Origin: CAYMJV01 sp964390545
GTDB taxonomy: Bacteria; Desulfobacterota; BSN033; UBA1163
Reading direction: 5' to 3'
Length of the DNA: 11,865 nt
Assembly (NCBI GenBank): GCA_964390545.1
Contig: CAYMJV010000078.1
Location: 1 to 11,865, forward strand
The translations under genes were made by a program, and so were the position numbers. Under the pieces are notes generated by a model. That model ran no database searches and was not told the DNA's origin. It worked only from the letters and a program-made list of their open reading frames with translations. How positions within the stretch are numbered: the stretch's first letter is position 1; each line of letters begins with the position of its first letter. Shown piece after piece: positions 6,145 through 11,865 of the stretch.

Positions 6145-7683
6145 TTATTCCTCCTTCAGATACAGGCGGCATCCTTTCAAGAAATCGTCACGGTTCCGAG
6201 CATCCTTCGGAAAGGAGTAGGTTCTATATTGGACATTGAACCCTTTCGGAACATAGCCTCCCTGAACCGATTTCGTCTGGATTCTCTCCCCGATCTCCTT
6301 GGCTAACTTCTTATCGACAAACGCGAAGATGTAGACCCGACTGTTTTGAAAAGGAATGACGACATCCATCGAACGAACCATCATCTTGATCGCATAGACC
6401 ACCCCTTCCAGGACTCCGTCGCTGAGAGCTGTCTCCCGTTTGGTCCGTTGATCCCAGAATTCCGTCTGAATCATGGAAAAATTTAACTTATCCTCTTCGG
6501 CCTTCGCCATCATGGGATGGATGAGAAGCGTAAAGATCGTATCAACTCCGAATACGGGAAGGGTGAAGATAAAGGCATTCCCATTTCCGGATCGACTTTC
6601 TGCCTGGATGATACCCCGATGACCCTCGATGATTTCTTTCGTCACGGCGAGGCCCAGACCCGTCACCAGGCCTATTCCATCCTGAATTTTCTGTCCTTGA
6701 AAAAAGCGATCAAAGACGTTGGGAAGGTCTTCAGGTGGAAGGCTTCTCCCCGTATCCGCGACGATGACCTTCAAAAAATCCCTGCCTTCTGTAAGTCCTT
6801 TCGAATCGATGCTGATCTTTCCCCCTGAAGGGGTTAATTTCAATGCGTTGTCAATGAGGTTGACAAAGACCTCTATCAGTCGATTGCGGTCTCCGAAGAC
6901 CATGGGGGTATCCGGATCGAGATGATTTTCGAAAACAATCTTCTTCTCTTCCAGCTGTTGGGAGAGGGTCATCCACGCCTCATCAATGACGGGGTTGAGG
7001 CGTACCGGTTCAAACTTTAATTTTAGTTCTTTCCCGGACTCAATCCGTGAAAAATTCTGGAGGGCATCAATCATGCTCCCCAGGCGAAGGATATTCTTAT
7101 TCGCAATCCCTAAATATTCCTTCTGATCCTCGGTGAGGCTTCCGATCCGCTCTTCGAGTATAAGGGAGAATACCTCCTTGATGACTGTCAAAGGTGTTCT
7201 CACTTCATGGGAAATACCCAGGATGAAGTCAGACTTCAATTGTTCGATCCGCTTCAGTTCTTCATTCGTCCTTTCTAATTCAATCGACTTTTTCGTCAGG
7301 TCCCTGATCAGGTTTTTCTCATAGATGACCCAGGTCAGTTTCGCCCTCATCTCGTCAAGGGTGAAGGGCTTAATGATGTAATCCGTAACTCCGGAAGCAA
7401 CACCTTCGATTTCGGGGAGGGAACTGCCCTGGCCTGCCAGGCAGACGATAGGAAGGTCCGGAAATTCAGTCCTTACGGACTTCACCCCTTCGAGTCCATT
7501 CAGCCCAGGGTCCTCGAGATCAGTGATCAGAAGGGTGATGGACCCCTTCCTTAACAATTCGAGAGCCTCTTTCCCATCCTTCACCGTCAGGATTTCGTGG
7601 CCCATCTGGATGGCTATTCTGGAAACCATCTCTCGGACGGGCTCCTCATGCTCAGCCAGTAATATCCGTTCCTTTTCTGCCAC
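6145..7683 (-). CDS. Hybrid receiver-histidine kinase with a degenerate GGDEF-like C-terminal domain
   Basis: A 512-residue soluble sensor kinase with no membrane segments. Order: receiver domain 5-118, coiled coil about 120-150, HisKA with His159 in FILGISHEVRTPL, HATPase with N-box NLIDNA (275-280), D310-T-G, F-box VFDRFFQG and G2 GLGLA (342-346). Residues about 377-512 form an extra domain that recalls a GGDEF fold (SMDVVIPFQNSRVYIFAF) without GGDEF or any catalytic signature. The receiver keeps Asp55 and Lys105, but the acidic pair is E11-H12 and the usual Thr/Ser is Ala83. The G1 box is DTGRS instead of DxGxG. I prefer GTG 7683 (SD GAGAGGAG, 5 nt spacing) over TTG 7707, which sits at the predicted transcription start. 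Target unknown; no partner regulator lies in the window. Confidence 0.85.
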   Translation of the reverse strand: MAEKERILLAEHEEPVREMVSRIAIQMGHEILTVKDGKEALELLRKGSITLLITDLEDPGLNGLEGVKSVRTEFPDLPIVCLAGQGSSLPEIEGVASGVTDYIIKPFTLDEMRAKLTWVIYEKNLIRDLTKKSIELERTNEELKRIEQLKSDFILGISHEVRTPLTVIKEVFSLILEERIGSLTEDQKEYLGIANKNILRLGSMIDALQNFSRIESGKELKLKFEPVRLNPVIDEAWMTLSQQLEEKKIVFENHLDPDTPMVFGDRNRLIEVFVNLIDNALKLTPSGGKISIDSKGLTEGRDFLKVIVADTGRSLPPEDLPNVFDRFFQGQKIQDGIGLVTGLGLAVTKEIIEGHRGIIQAESRSGNGNAFIFTLPVFGVDTIFTLLIHPMMAKAEEDKLNFSMIQTEFWDQRTKRETALSDGVLEGVVYAIKMMVRSMDVVIPFQNSRVYIFAFVDKKLAKEIGERIQTKSVQGGYVPKGFNVQYRTYSFPKDARNRDDFLKGCRLYLKEE

Positions 7684-7709
7684 AAGAGCTCCTCTCTCGT
7701 TTGACAAAA

Positions 7710-7738
7710 AGAATAGTCCTTTTACCAGACAATTTCAA
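7710..7738 (-). promoter_or_regulatory. Promoter of the hybrid kinase gene
   Basis: On the minus strand TTGAAA (7738-7733) and TATTCT (7715-7710) are 17 bp apart, in the gap between the transglycosylase stop and the kinase start. The predicted start near 7703 gives a leader of about 20 nt carrying GAGAGGAG before GTG 7683. The kinase can therefore be transcribed independently of the upstream transglycosylase gene. Confidence 0.55.
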
Positions 7739-7748
7739 CAAAATTATA

Positions 7749-8816
7749 TTATTTCCCTTCCATCTCCGTCTTCCATGCGGAGAAGAAGGTCCAGAAGGGC
7801 ACAGAAGTCCCTGGGGGAAGGTTGACAAATTGAATTCCGGGCGGAATGGCTTCTTCAGAGAAGTGGGGATTCAATTCCTTGATGTCTTTGTAGAAACATC
7901 CTACCGCCCTTGATACCTCGATGATGGGGAGAGGCTGAGTGAGTTCAATCTGAACTCTTTCCACCTGAAGAGGATCATAAAGCTCTTTTTCGTCTAAATG
8001 GAATCCATATCTCTCTGTTGCGGAGAGGATCATCTTTGCGACGGCAATCTTATAGATGTAACGTTCCGTTTCCAGGGGGAGGTCGAGGAAATAATAATCC
8101 CTCGTCCCCTGAAGTTCGATCTCTTTTCGGACCCTGTTCTCCCCTACATTATAAGCAGCCAATGAAAGGGCCCAGCTTCTGAATTCCTCATAAAGGACTT
8201 TGAGATAGGCCAGAGCGCCTTCAGTGGCTTTGAAAAAGTCGAAACGTTCATCGACGATTCGGTTTTTCCTCATCTCATATTTCTCCCCGGTCGCAGGGAT
8301 AAACTGCCAAATCCCTCCCGCCCCTGAGGGAGAGACGGCATAGGGTCGGAGACCGCTTTCAACAAGGGTCACGTATTTCAAATCATCCGGAAGACCCAGA
8401 TCCCTCAGTCTCTTTTCAATATGTGGAAAGTACCGTCTTGCCCGTTTCATCCATAAAAGGACCTGAACGTCGTTACTCAAGGTAAGAAGAAATTCTCGAT
8501 CCAGATTCTCCCAGACATTCTTATTCTCCACTGGAATTCTCTCCCCGCACAGAAACACCTCCTTGGGAAGTTTATAGGTGGTGAGTGGAGGTCGGTCTTT
8601 CGTCTGTTTCAACTGGTTCTCCAGATACTTGACTTCAGACTGGAGTCTGGAAACCGATTGCTCCAAGGATTTCAATTTCCCAGCCAACGCATCCTGTTTT
8701 TCTGAAGCGTCAACCTGAACCACTCTCTTCTCAGGCTCCTTTGTGATGGGTCGATCTAGGACACAACCGAAGAGGAGAATCACATTCACCAAAATGAAGC
8801 TGATGCTCTTCACCAT
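7749..8816 (-). CDS. MltD-like lytic transglycosylase lipoprotein (GH23)
   Basis: A 355-residue murein lytic transglycosylase anchored as a lipoprotein (signal MVKSISFILVNVILLFGC, lipobox L-F-G-C18). Residues about 37-73 form a coiled coil (LAGKLKSLEQSVSRLQSEV). The SLT domain of GH23 occupies about 135-255: catalytic Glu153 in TLVESGLRPYAVS, then GAGGIWQFIPATG and LAAYNVGENRV, all family hallmarks. It cleaves the MurNAc-GlcNAc bond of peptidoglycan with 1,6-anhydro product formation. The tail (about 305-345, IIEVSRAVGCFYKDIKELNP with IPPGIQFVNLPPGT) resembles one LysM repeat, as in MltD, although the similarity is modest. I chose ATG 8816 over TTG 8834 because AAAGGAAAGGAA lies just before it and the shorter form starts the signal peptide. 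It is divergent from the ChaN-PDZ gene. Confidence 0.9.
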   Translation of the reverse strand: MVKSISFILVNVILLFGCVLDRPITKEPEKRVVQVDASEKQDALAGKLKSLEQSVSRLQSEVKYLENQLKQTKDRPPLTTYKLPKEVFLCGERIPVENKNVWENLDREFLLTLSNDVQVLLWMKRARRYFPHIEKRLRDLGLPDDLKYVTLVESGLRPYAVSPSGAGGIWQFIPATGEKYEMRKNRIVDERFDFFKATEGALAYLKVLYEEFRSWALSLAAYNVGENRVRKEIELQGTRDYYFLDLPLETERYIYKIAVAKMILSATERYGFHLDEKELYDPLQVERVQIELTQPLPIIEVSRAVGCFYKDIKELNPHFSEEAIPPGIQFVNLPPGTSVPFWTFFSAWKTEMEGK

Positions 8817-8897
8817 TTCCTTTCCTTTCGCCAAGAGAAATAGAAAGCAGTCTCAAATTACCATATCTATCCTCTGGGACGCAAGCACGCACTCTCC

Positions 8898-8926
8898 TTT
8901 AAATTCTCGAGGAGGGAAGGTATAAT
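8898..8926 (+). promoter_or_regulatory. Candidate promoter of the ChaN-PDZ gene
   Basis: TTTAAA (8898-8903) and a perfect TATAAT (8921-8926) are 17 bp apart. The predicted start falls at about 8932-8933, on the GTG start codon itself, which would make the message leaderless. The same TATAAT overlaps an alternative signal (SD plus ATG, see 8909-8936), so only one reading can be right. Confidence 0.45.
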
Positions 8927-8936
8927 GATCATGTGA
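8909..8936 (+). promoter_or_regulatory. SD followed by a three-codon leader frame overlapping the GTG start
   Basis: A strong SD-like run GAGGAGGGAAGG (8909-8920) is followed by ATG ATC ATG TGA (8925-8936), a frame of Met-Ile-Met. Its TGA overlaps the GTG start codon of the downstream gene as GTGA. The SD is 4-9 nt from the ATG but 12 or more from the GTG. If transcription starts upstream of 8909, the lipoprotein would be translated by termination-reinitiation. Confidence 0.35.
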
Positions 8937-10141
8937 AACTTTGCTTCTCGCGGACCCTCTTCATCTTGTTCGGAGTGATTCTCCTGGTAGGATGTGCGAA
9001 GAGAATCCAACCCCCCTGGATTTCAAAGGTCGCCACGATACGAGAACCCATCGGAGCCGAGGAAATTCTTAGACTTCCGGATGGGGATCCTGTCTCTTTC
9101 CACGAACTCTTAAACGACTTGGAACCATCCTCCGTCATCTTTATGGGGGAGACCCATGACCAGATCGAACATCATCACTGCCAGGTAAGAACTGTTCAGG
9201 GGTTCATCGGAAAAAACAGAGACGTCGTCGTGGGGATGGAAATGTTCGAAAGGTCTCAACAACCCATCTTGGACCAGTGGACAGAAGGAAAGCTGACTGA
9301 GGAGGAATTCCTCAAAGAGGTCAAATGGGAGACCACATGGGGCATGGACTACAATCTCTACAAGGGACTCCTGGATGAAGCAAAAACCCGCCGTCTTAAA
9401 GTCCTTTGTCTCAATATCGAAAGGGAACTAGTGAGAAGGGTGGGACAGCAGGGGATCGCCGGACTCTCTCCAGAGGATCGAGCCAAACTCCCTGAAATGG
9501 ATCTGAGCGATAAAGCGCATCGTCATTATATAGCCTCCATCTACAAAAGCCATCAAGCGGGCTCGGCCAAGGACTTTGGAAACTTCTATCAGGCCCAATG
9601 CCTCTGGGATGAAGCCATGGCAGAAACCCTCTTTCGATTTCTCCAATCCGCAGAGGGGAGAGGAAAGACGGTTCTGGTGATCGTCGGCAGTGGCCATGTG
9701 GCTTACGATTTTGGAATCCCAAAACGGCTTCACCGGAGAACTCCCTTACTTTACAAAACGATCATTTTAAAAGAATGGAAAAAGAATCTAGAAGGCGATT
9801 TCAACTTGAATAAGTTTTCTTCACCCCTCGCCCATTTTCTATGGATCACCAAGCCTGCCCCTCCTGAAAAGAAGAGGCCCAGAATCGGGGTCATCTTAAG
9901 AGAGCAACAGGACCCTAAAGGGGTTTGGATTGAACGGGTTATTCCGCAAAGCCCTGCAGAAAAAGCGGGTCTTCTCTCCGGGGATCAATTGTTTGCTATG
10001 GATGGGAAAGAGGTGACAAAAGTAAAGGAAATTCAAGATGCCCTTGCTGAAAAAGGCTGGGGAAAGGATGTCAGCGTCACCATCCTCCGAGAAGGGCTAA
10101 AGAAAGAGATAACGGTAATACTCCCGCCTTTAGAAGAATAG
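8933..10141 (+). CDS. ChaN/TIKI-type haem-binding-like lipoprotein with C-terminal PDZ domain
   Basis: A 402-residue lipoprotein: signal MKLCFSRTLFILFGVILLVGC with lipobox L-V-G-C21. Residues about 55-300 belong to the ChaN-like haem-binding/TIKI-like fold (Cofac_haem_bdg, PF04187-type): G72-E-T-H75-D, the MEMFERSQQ segment with its conserved acids, and G252-S-G-H255. In this superfamily the paired GETH and GxGH histidines bind haem (ChaN) or metal (TIKI proteases); I cannot choose between them. Residues about 316-399 form a PDZ domain (IGVILREQ, IPQSPAEKAGLLSGDQLFAMDG), which would bind a peptide tail, perhaps of a membrane protein. The GTG start begins the signal peptide; no later start would keep it. 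Divergent from the transglycosylase gene with 116 bp between. Confidence 0.86.
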   Translation: MKLCFSRTLFILFGVILLVGCAKRIQPPWISKVATIREPIGAEEILRLPDGDPVSFHELLNDLEPSSVIFMGETHDQIEHHHCQVRTVQGFIGKNRDVVVGMEMFERSQQPILDQWTEGKLTEEEFLKEVKWETTWGMDYNLYKGLLDEAKTRRLKVLCLNIERELVRRVGQQGIAGLSPEDRAKLPEMDLSDKAHRHYIASIYKSHQAGSAKDFGNFYQAQCLWDEAMAETLFRFLQSAEGRGKTVLVIVGSGHVAYDFGIPKRLHRRTPLLYKTIILKEWKKNLEGDFNLNKFSSPLAHFLWITKPAPPEKKRPRIGVILREQQDPKGVWIERVIPQSPAEKAGLLSGDQLFAMDGKEVTKVKEIQDALAEKGWGKDVSVTILREGLKKEITVILPPLEE

Positions 10142-10159
10142 TCGTCCCGATGGCGGAAA

Positions 10160-10399
10160 TCAGCGGCGGGTTTTCGCCGCCCGTTGGAGTTTGTTAGGCG
10201 ATTTCTTCTCTATCTGCTCATAAGATAGATGGGGGAGGCTTGCTTGTTTCCGGGCATGCTCAATCGTCATGGCGACCAAATTGCCTGAAGTATCGAGGTC
10301 GATGTAAATATTCTCATTTATCTCCTTGGTTTCGGCAACTTCGAGGTCAGAAAACTCCACTAAAGCCGTGTCAGTATCTGAAAAATATTTTATTTTCAT
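10160..10399 (-). CDS. DUF2283 family protein, probable antitoxin partner
   Basis: A 79-residue DUF2283 protein. The family body is residues 1-50: MKIKYFSDTDTALVEFSD, the acidic EVAETKEINENIYIDLD and SGNLVAMTIEHARK. A basic C-terminal tail follows (NKLQRAAKTRR). DUF2283 genes commonly lie directly behind a small DUF4258-type gene, and the pair is widely regarded as toxin-antitoxin-like; that is family knowledge, not evidence here. The start overlaps the upstream stop by 4 bp (ATGA), so the two are translationally coupled. A GC-rich hairpin (10163-10180) lies in its last codons. Convergent with the ChaN-PDZ gene, 18 bp apart. Confidence 0.82.
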   Translation of the reverse strand: MKIKYFSDTDTALVEFSDLEVAETKEINENIYIDLDTSGNLVAMTIEHARKQASLPHLSYEQIEKKSPNKLQRAAKTRR

Positions 10400-10638
10400 T
10401 TGTCTTCTCCCTTAAAACTCCTATCAAAGAAAGCATTATGGACCGTTTCTCCGTCTGGAAGTAGGATGACCCGAAGAAACTTGCCCTCCTCCTTGATCTT
10501 CTTCCACTTTCGGATTCTCTTATCCAATTGAATCTCCGTAAAGTCCGGATCCTTAATTGTCTTTTCAATCCATTCCATTCTTATTTTAGCACGATCAGGT
10601 CTCTGTATGGTATAGAGAAAATATTGAGTAAATTTCAT
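10396..10638 (-). CDS. DUF4258-like small protein, probable toxin partner
   Basis: An 80-residue protein resembling the DUF4258 group. Visible features: an N-terminal MKFTQYFLYTIQRPDRAKIR, the helix MEWIEKTIKDPDFTE, a basic RIRKWKKIKEEGKFLRVILL strand region and the ending GETVHNAFFDRSFKG, where the V-x-x-A-F-x-D-R pattern is the family hallmark. By analogy to BrnT/RelE-like folds it may be an mRNA-cleaving toxin, but no activity can be shown from sequence. The gene starts 37 bp after trpS stops and overlaps DUF2283 by 4 bp. The SD is weak (GAGAAAACAGAAG), and I see no promoter of its own, so it probably depends on trpS transcription. Confidence 0.75.
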   Translation of the reverse strand: MKFTQYFLYTIQRPDRAKIRMEWIEKTIKDPDFTEIQLDKRIRKWKKIKEEGKFLRVILLPDGETVHNAFFDRSFKGEDK

Positions 10639-10675
10639 CTTCTGTTTTCTCGCCCAACGATTGAATCTCAGCTTA

Positions 10676-11668
10676 TCATTGCTTCATCCAGTCTGATTTG
10701 ACACCGATCTTTCTCCTCACTTCATCCATCACTTCTTCGGCGATGGCTCTGCATTGCTTGGCTCCGGAATTCAAGGCGTCGATGACATATTGGGGCTTTT
10801 GATGAAGTTCCTTGACTCGATTCTGAACGGGGCCGATATCTTCCATCATATTCTTGAAAAGGATTCCCTTGCATTCAATGCATCCAATTCCTGCCGTCCG
10901 GCAACCATGATCGACCAAGGCAAGGTCGTCTGATTTAGAAAAAGCCTGGTGCATCGTGAAAATGTTGCAGTGTTCCGGATGACCGGGATCGCTCTTGCGT
11001 TGCCGATGTTCACAAGTGGCTGCTGTTTTCAGCTTCTCCCGGATAGTTTCTGGAGGCTCAAGGAGACCAATCGTGTTGTTCATCGACTTGGACATCTTCA
11101 TCTTTCCATCTGTGCCCAGAATGCGAGGGGCAGTGGAAAGAAGGACCTTGGGCTCCGGAAAGGTATCTCCAAAACGGGCATTGAACTTCCTGGCAATTTC
11201 CCGGGAGAATTCTACATGCTGGATCTGATCTTCTCCGACCGGCACGTAGCCCGCTTTATAGATGAGGATATCGGCTGCCTGGAGAGCGGGATAGTCCAGT
11301 AATCCCACATTAATATTGTGCCGGTGCTGTCTCCCCTTCTCTTTAAATTGGGTCATTCGTTCCAGTTCACCCAATGGAGTAATACAGTTAAAGATCCACG
11401 TGAGTTCAGGATGTTCAATCACATGGGACTGGACAAAAACTTTGCATCGGTCTGGGGTCAATCCACTGGCAATGAGAATGGTCGCTGTGTCGAGGATTCT
11501 CTGCTGCATGGCCTCCGCATCATAATCGATTGTGATGGCATGATAGTCTACGACGCAATAGATGCAATCATATCGATTGACCAATTGGACCCAATTTCGG
11601 ATAGCCCCGACATAATTACCAATATGAATTTCACCCGTGGGTTGAATCCCACTGAAGATACGATCCAT
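10676..11668 (-). CDS. trpS: Tryptophanyl-tRNA synthetase with a predicted [4Fe-4S] site
   Basis: A 330-residue class Ic synthetase that charges tRNA-Trp. HIGH signature is H15-I-G-N18, in SGIQPTGEIHIGNYVGA; KMSKS is at 191-195 (LGTDGKMKMSKSMNNT). The tryptophan-site segment GYVPVGEDQIQHVE is normal. Four cysteines, C234-x21-C256-x6-C263-x2-C266, match the C-x22-C-x6-C-x2-C pattern of the [4Fe-4S]-binding Thermotoga maritima TrpRS, one residue shorter in the first gap. The cluster supports an anaerobic host. I chose the ATG at 11668 because GGAGG lies 5 nt before it, and MDRIFSGIQPTG is the usual N-terminus; upstream ATGs at 11680 and 11671 lack proper SD spacing. It leads the operon with the TA-like pair. 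Confidence 0.95.
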   Translation of the reverse strand: MDRIFSGIQPTGEIHIGNYVGAIRNWVQLVNRYDCIYCVVDYHAITIDYDAEAMQQRILDTATILIASGLTPDRCKVFVQSHVIEHPELTWIFNCITPLGELERMTQFKEKGRQHRHNINVGLLDYPALQAADILIYKAGYVPVGEDQIQHVEFSREIARKFNARFGDTFPEPKVLLSTAPRILGTDGKMKMSKSMNNTIGLLEPPETIREKLKTAATCEHRQRKSDPGHPEHCNIFTMHQAFSKSDDLALVDHGCRTAGIGCIECKGILFKNMMEDIGPVQNRVKELHQKPQYVIDALNSGAKQCRAIAEEVMDEVRRKIGVKSDWMKQ

Positions 11669-11693
11669 CATTTCCTCCATTCCATTGAATGCC

Positions 11694-11783
11694 TGTAGCC
11701 GCAGGGCTTCGGCGTGAGCTCAGTCGAACGCTTTAGCCTGCGTTACCATTGCCAAATTGACGCAACCTAAAGGTGCGGCTACA
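11694..11783. repeat. Inverted repeat with TGTAGCCGCA ends upstream of trpS
   Basis: Perfect 10-bp ends, TGTAGCCGCA (11694-11703) and TGCGGCTACA (11774-11783), enclose 70 bp that includes AGGCTAAAG-type and CTTTAGG-type words. The sequence is non-coding and sits between the right-edge terminator and trpS. It looks like a short dispersed element, or it could be the trpS leader. I find no convincing -35/-10 pair for trpS in it. Confidence 0.6.
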
Positions 11784-11804
11784 TGAGTTTTTCAATTCTG
11801 TGGC

Positions 11805-11841
11805 AAAAATAAAAAAGCCATGGGTTGATATTGCCCATGGC
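11805..11841 (-). terminator. Rho-independent terminator, leftward
   Basis: An 8-bp perfect stem, GCCATGGG (11817-11824) and CCCATGGC (11834-11841), closes a 9-nt loop; on the minus strand it is followed by TTTTTTATTTTT (11816-11805). It should end a leftward gene just beyond the window. Its position, about 135 nt before the trpS start, also permits an attenuator role, but no T-box sequence is present. Confidence 0.8.
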
Positions 11842-11865
11842 CTTTGCCCACCTTATGATAAGACT

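Noticed and set aside
7684..7707. TTG 7707 as start of the hybrid kinase
   Set aside because: It coincides with the predicted transcription start, while GTG 7683 has a strong SD at 5 nt. TTG cannot be excluded without 5'-end data.
10163..10180. GC-rich hairpin GCGGCG-ggtttt-CGCCGC as a terminator for the convergent genes
   Set aside because: No T-tract follows on either strand and it lies within DUF2283 codons; it is probably coding sequence with incidental symmetry.
11805..11865. T-box riboswitch controlling trpS
   Set aside because: The AAGGTGGGCAAAGG stretch near the terminator does not match the conserved T-box core, and too little upstream sequence is present to show a specifier loop.

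Overview
The window reads as chromosomal DNA from a Gram-negative, probably anaerobic bacterium, most like a Desulfobacterota/deltaproteobacterial lineage. Support: four putative lipoproteins or signal-peptide proteins, a murein transglycosylase, a menaquinone-type methyltransferase, two enzymes carrying cysteine sets typical of [4Fe-4S] binding (PurF-like and TrpRS), and short A/T-rich and TCATTGCGAG-type inverted repeats between genes. The lineage is an inference; there is no rRNA in the window. I see no tRNA, rRNA, CRISPR array, phage module or transposase.

Layout. (1) 1-808: the first codons of a leftward gene at the left edge and a divergent XRE-cupin regulator, each with its own promoter. 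(2) 831-1872: an intergenic inverted repeat, then a leftward exported DUF4124/retropepsin-like protein with a very good sigma-70-type promoter. (3) 1873-2219: a gene-poor stretch with a possible gene remnant. (4) 2220-3388: ubiE/menG and a RimI-like acetyltransferase overlapping by 4 bp. (5) 3391-5031: a second inverted-repeat element, a 13-bp tandem repeat, a promoter, and a PurF-family protein whose glutaminase active site is missing. (6) 5042-8816, leftward: DUF192 protein, small membrane protein, small lipoprotein, a hybrid receiver-histidine kinase with an extra C-terminal domain, and an MltD-like lytic transglycosylase. (7) 8898-10141, rightward: a ChaN/TIKI-type lipoprotein with a PDZ domain and unusual initiation signals. 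(8) 10160-11668, leftward: trpS followed by a DUF4258-like/DUF2283 pair resembling a toxin-antitoxin module. (9) Right edge: a fourth inverted repeat and an intrinsic terminator.

How the genes relate. The genes from 5109 to 10141 are largely envelope proteins (transglycosylase, lipoproteins, DUF192, ChaN-PDZ) around one sensor kinase, so this part may serve cell-envelope upkeep. The rest are unrelated housekeeping genes. I do not see a clear new multi-gene system. The points most worth following are the PurF-like protein without its nucleophile, the kinase with eroded receiver and G1 motifs and a GGDEF-like tail, the initiation region at 8909-8936, and the TA-like pair attached to trpS.
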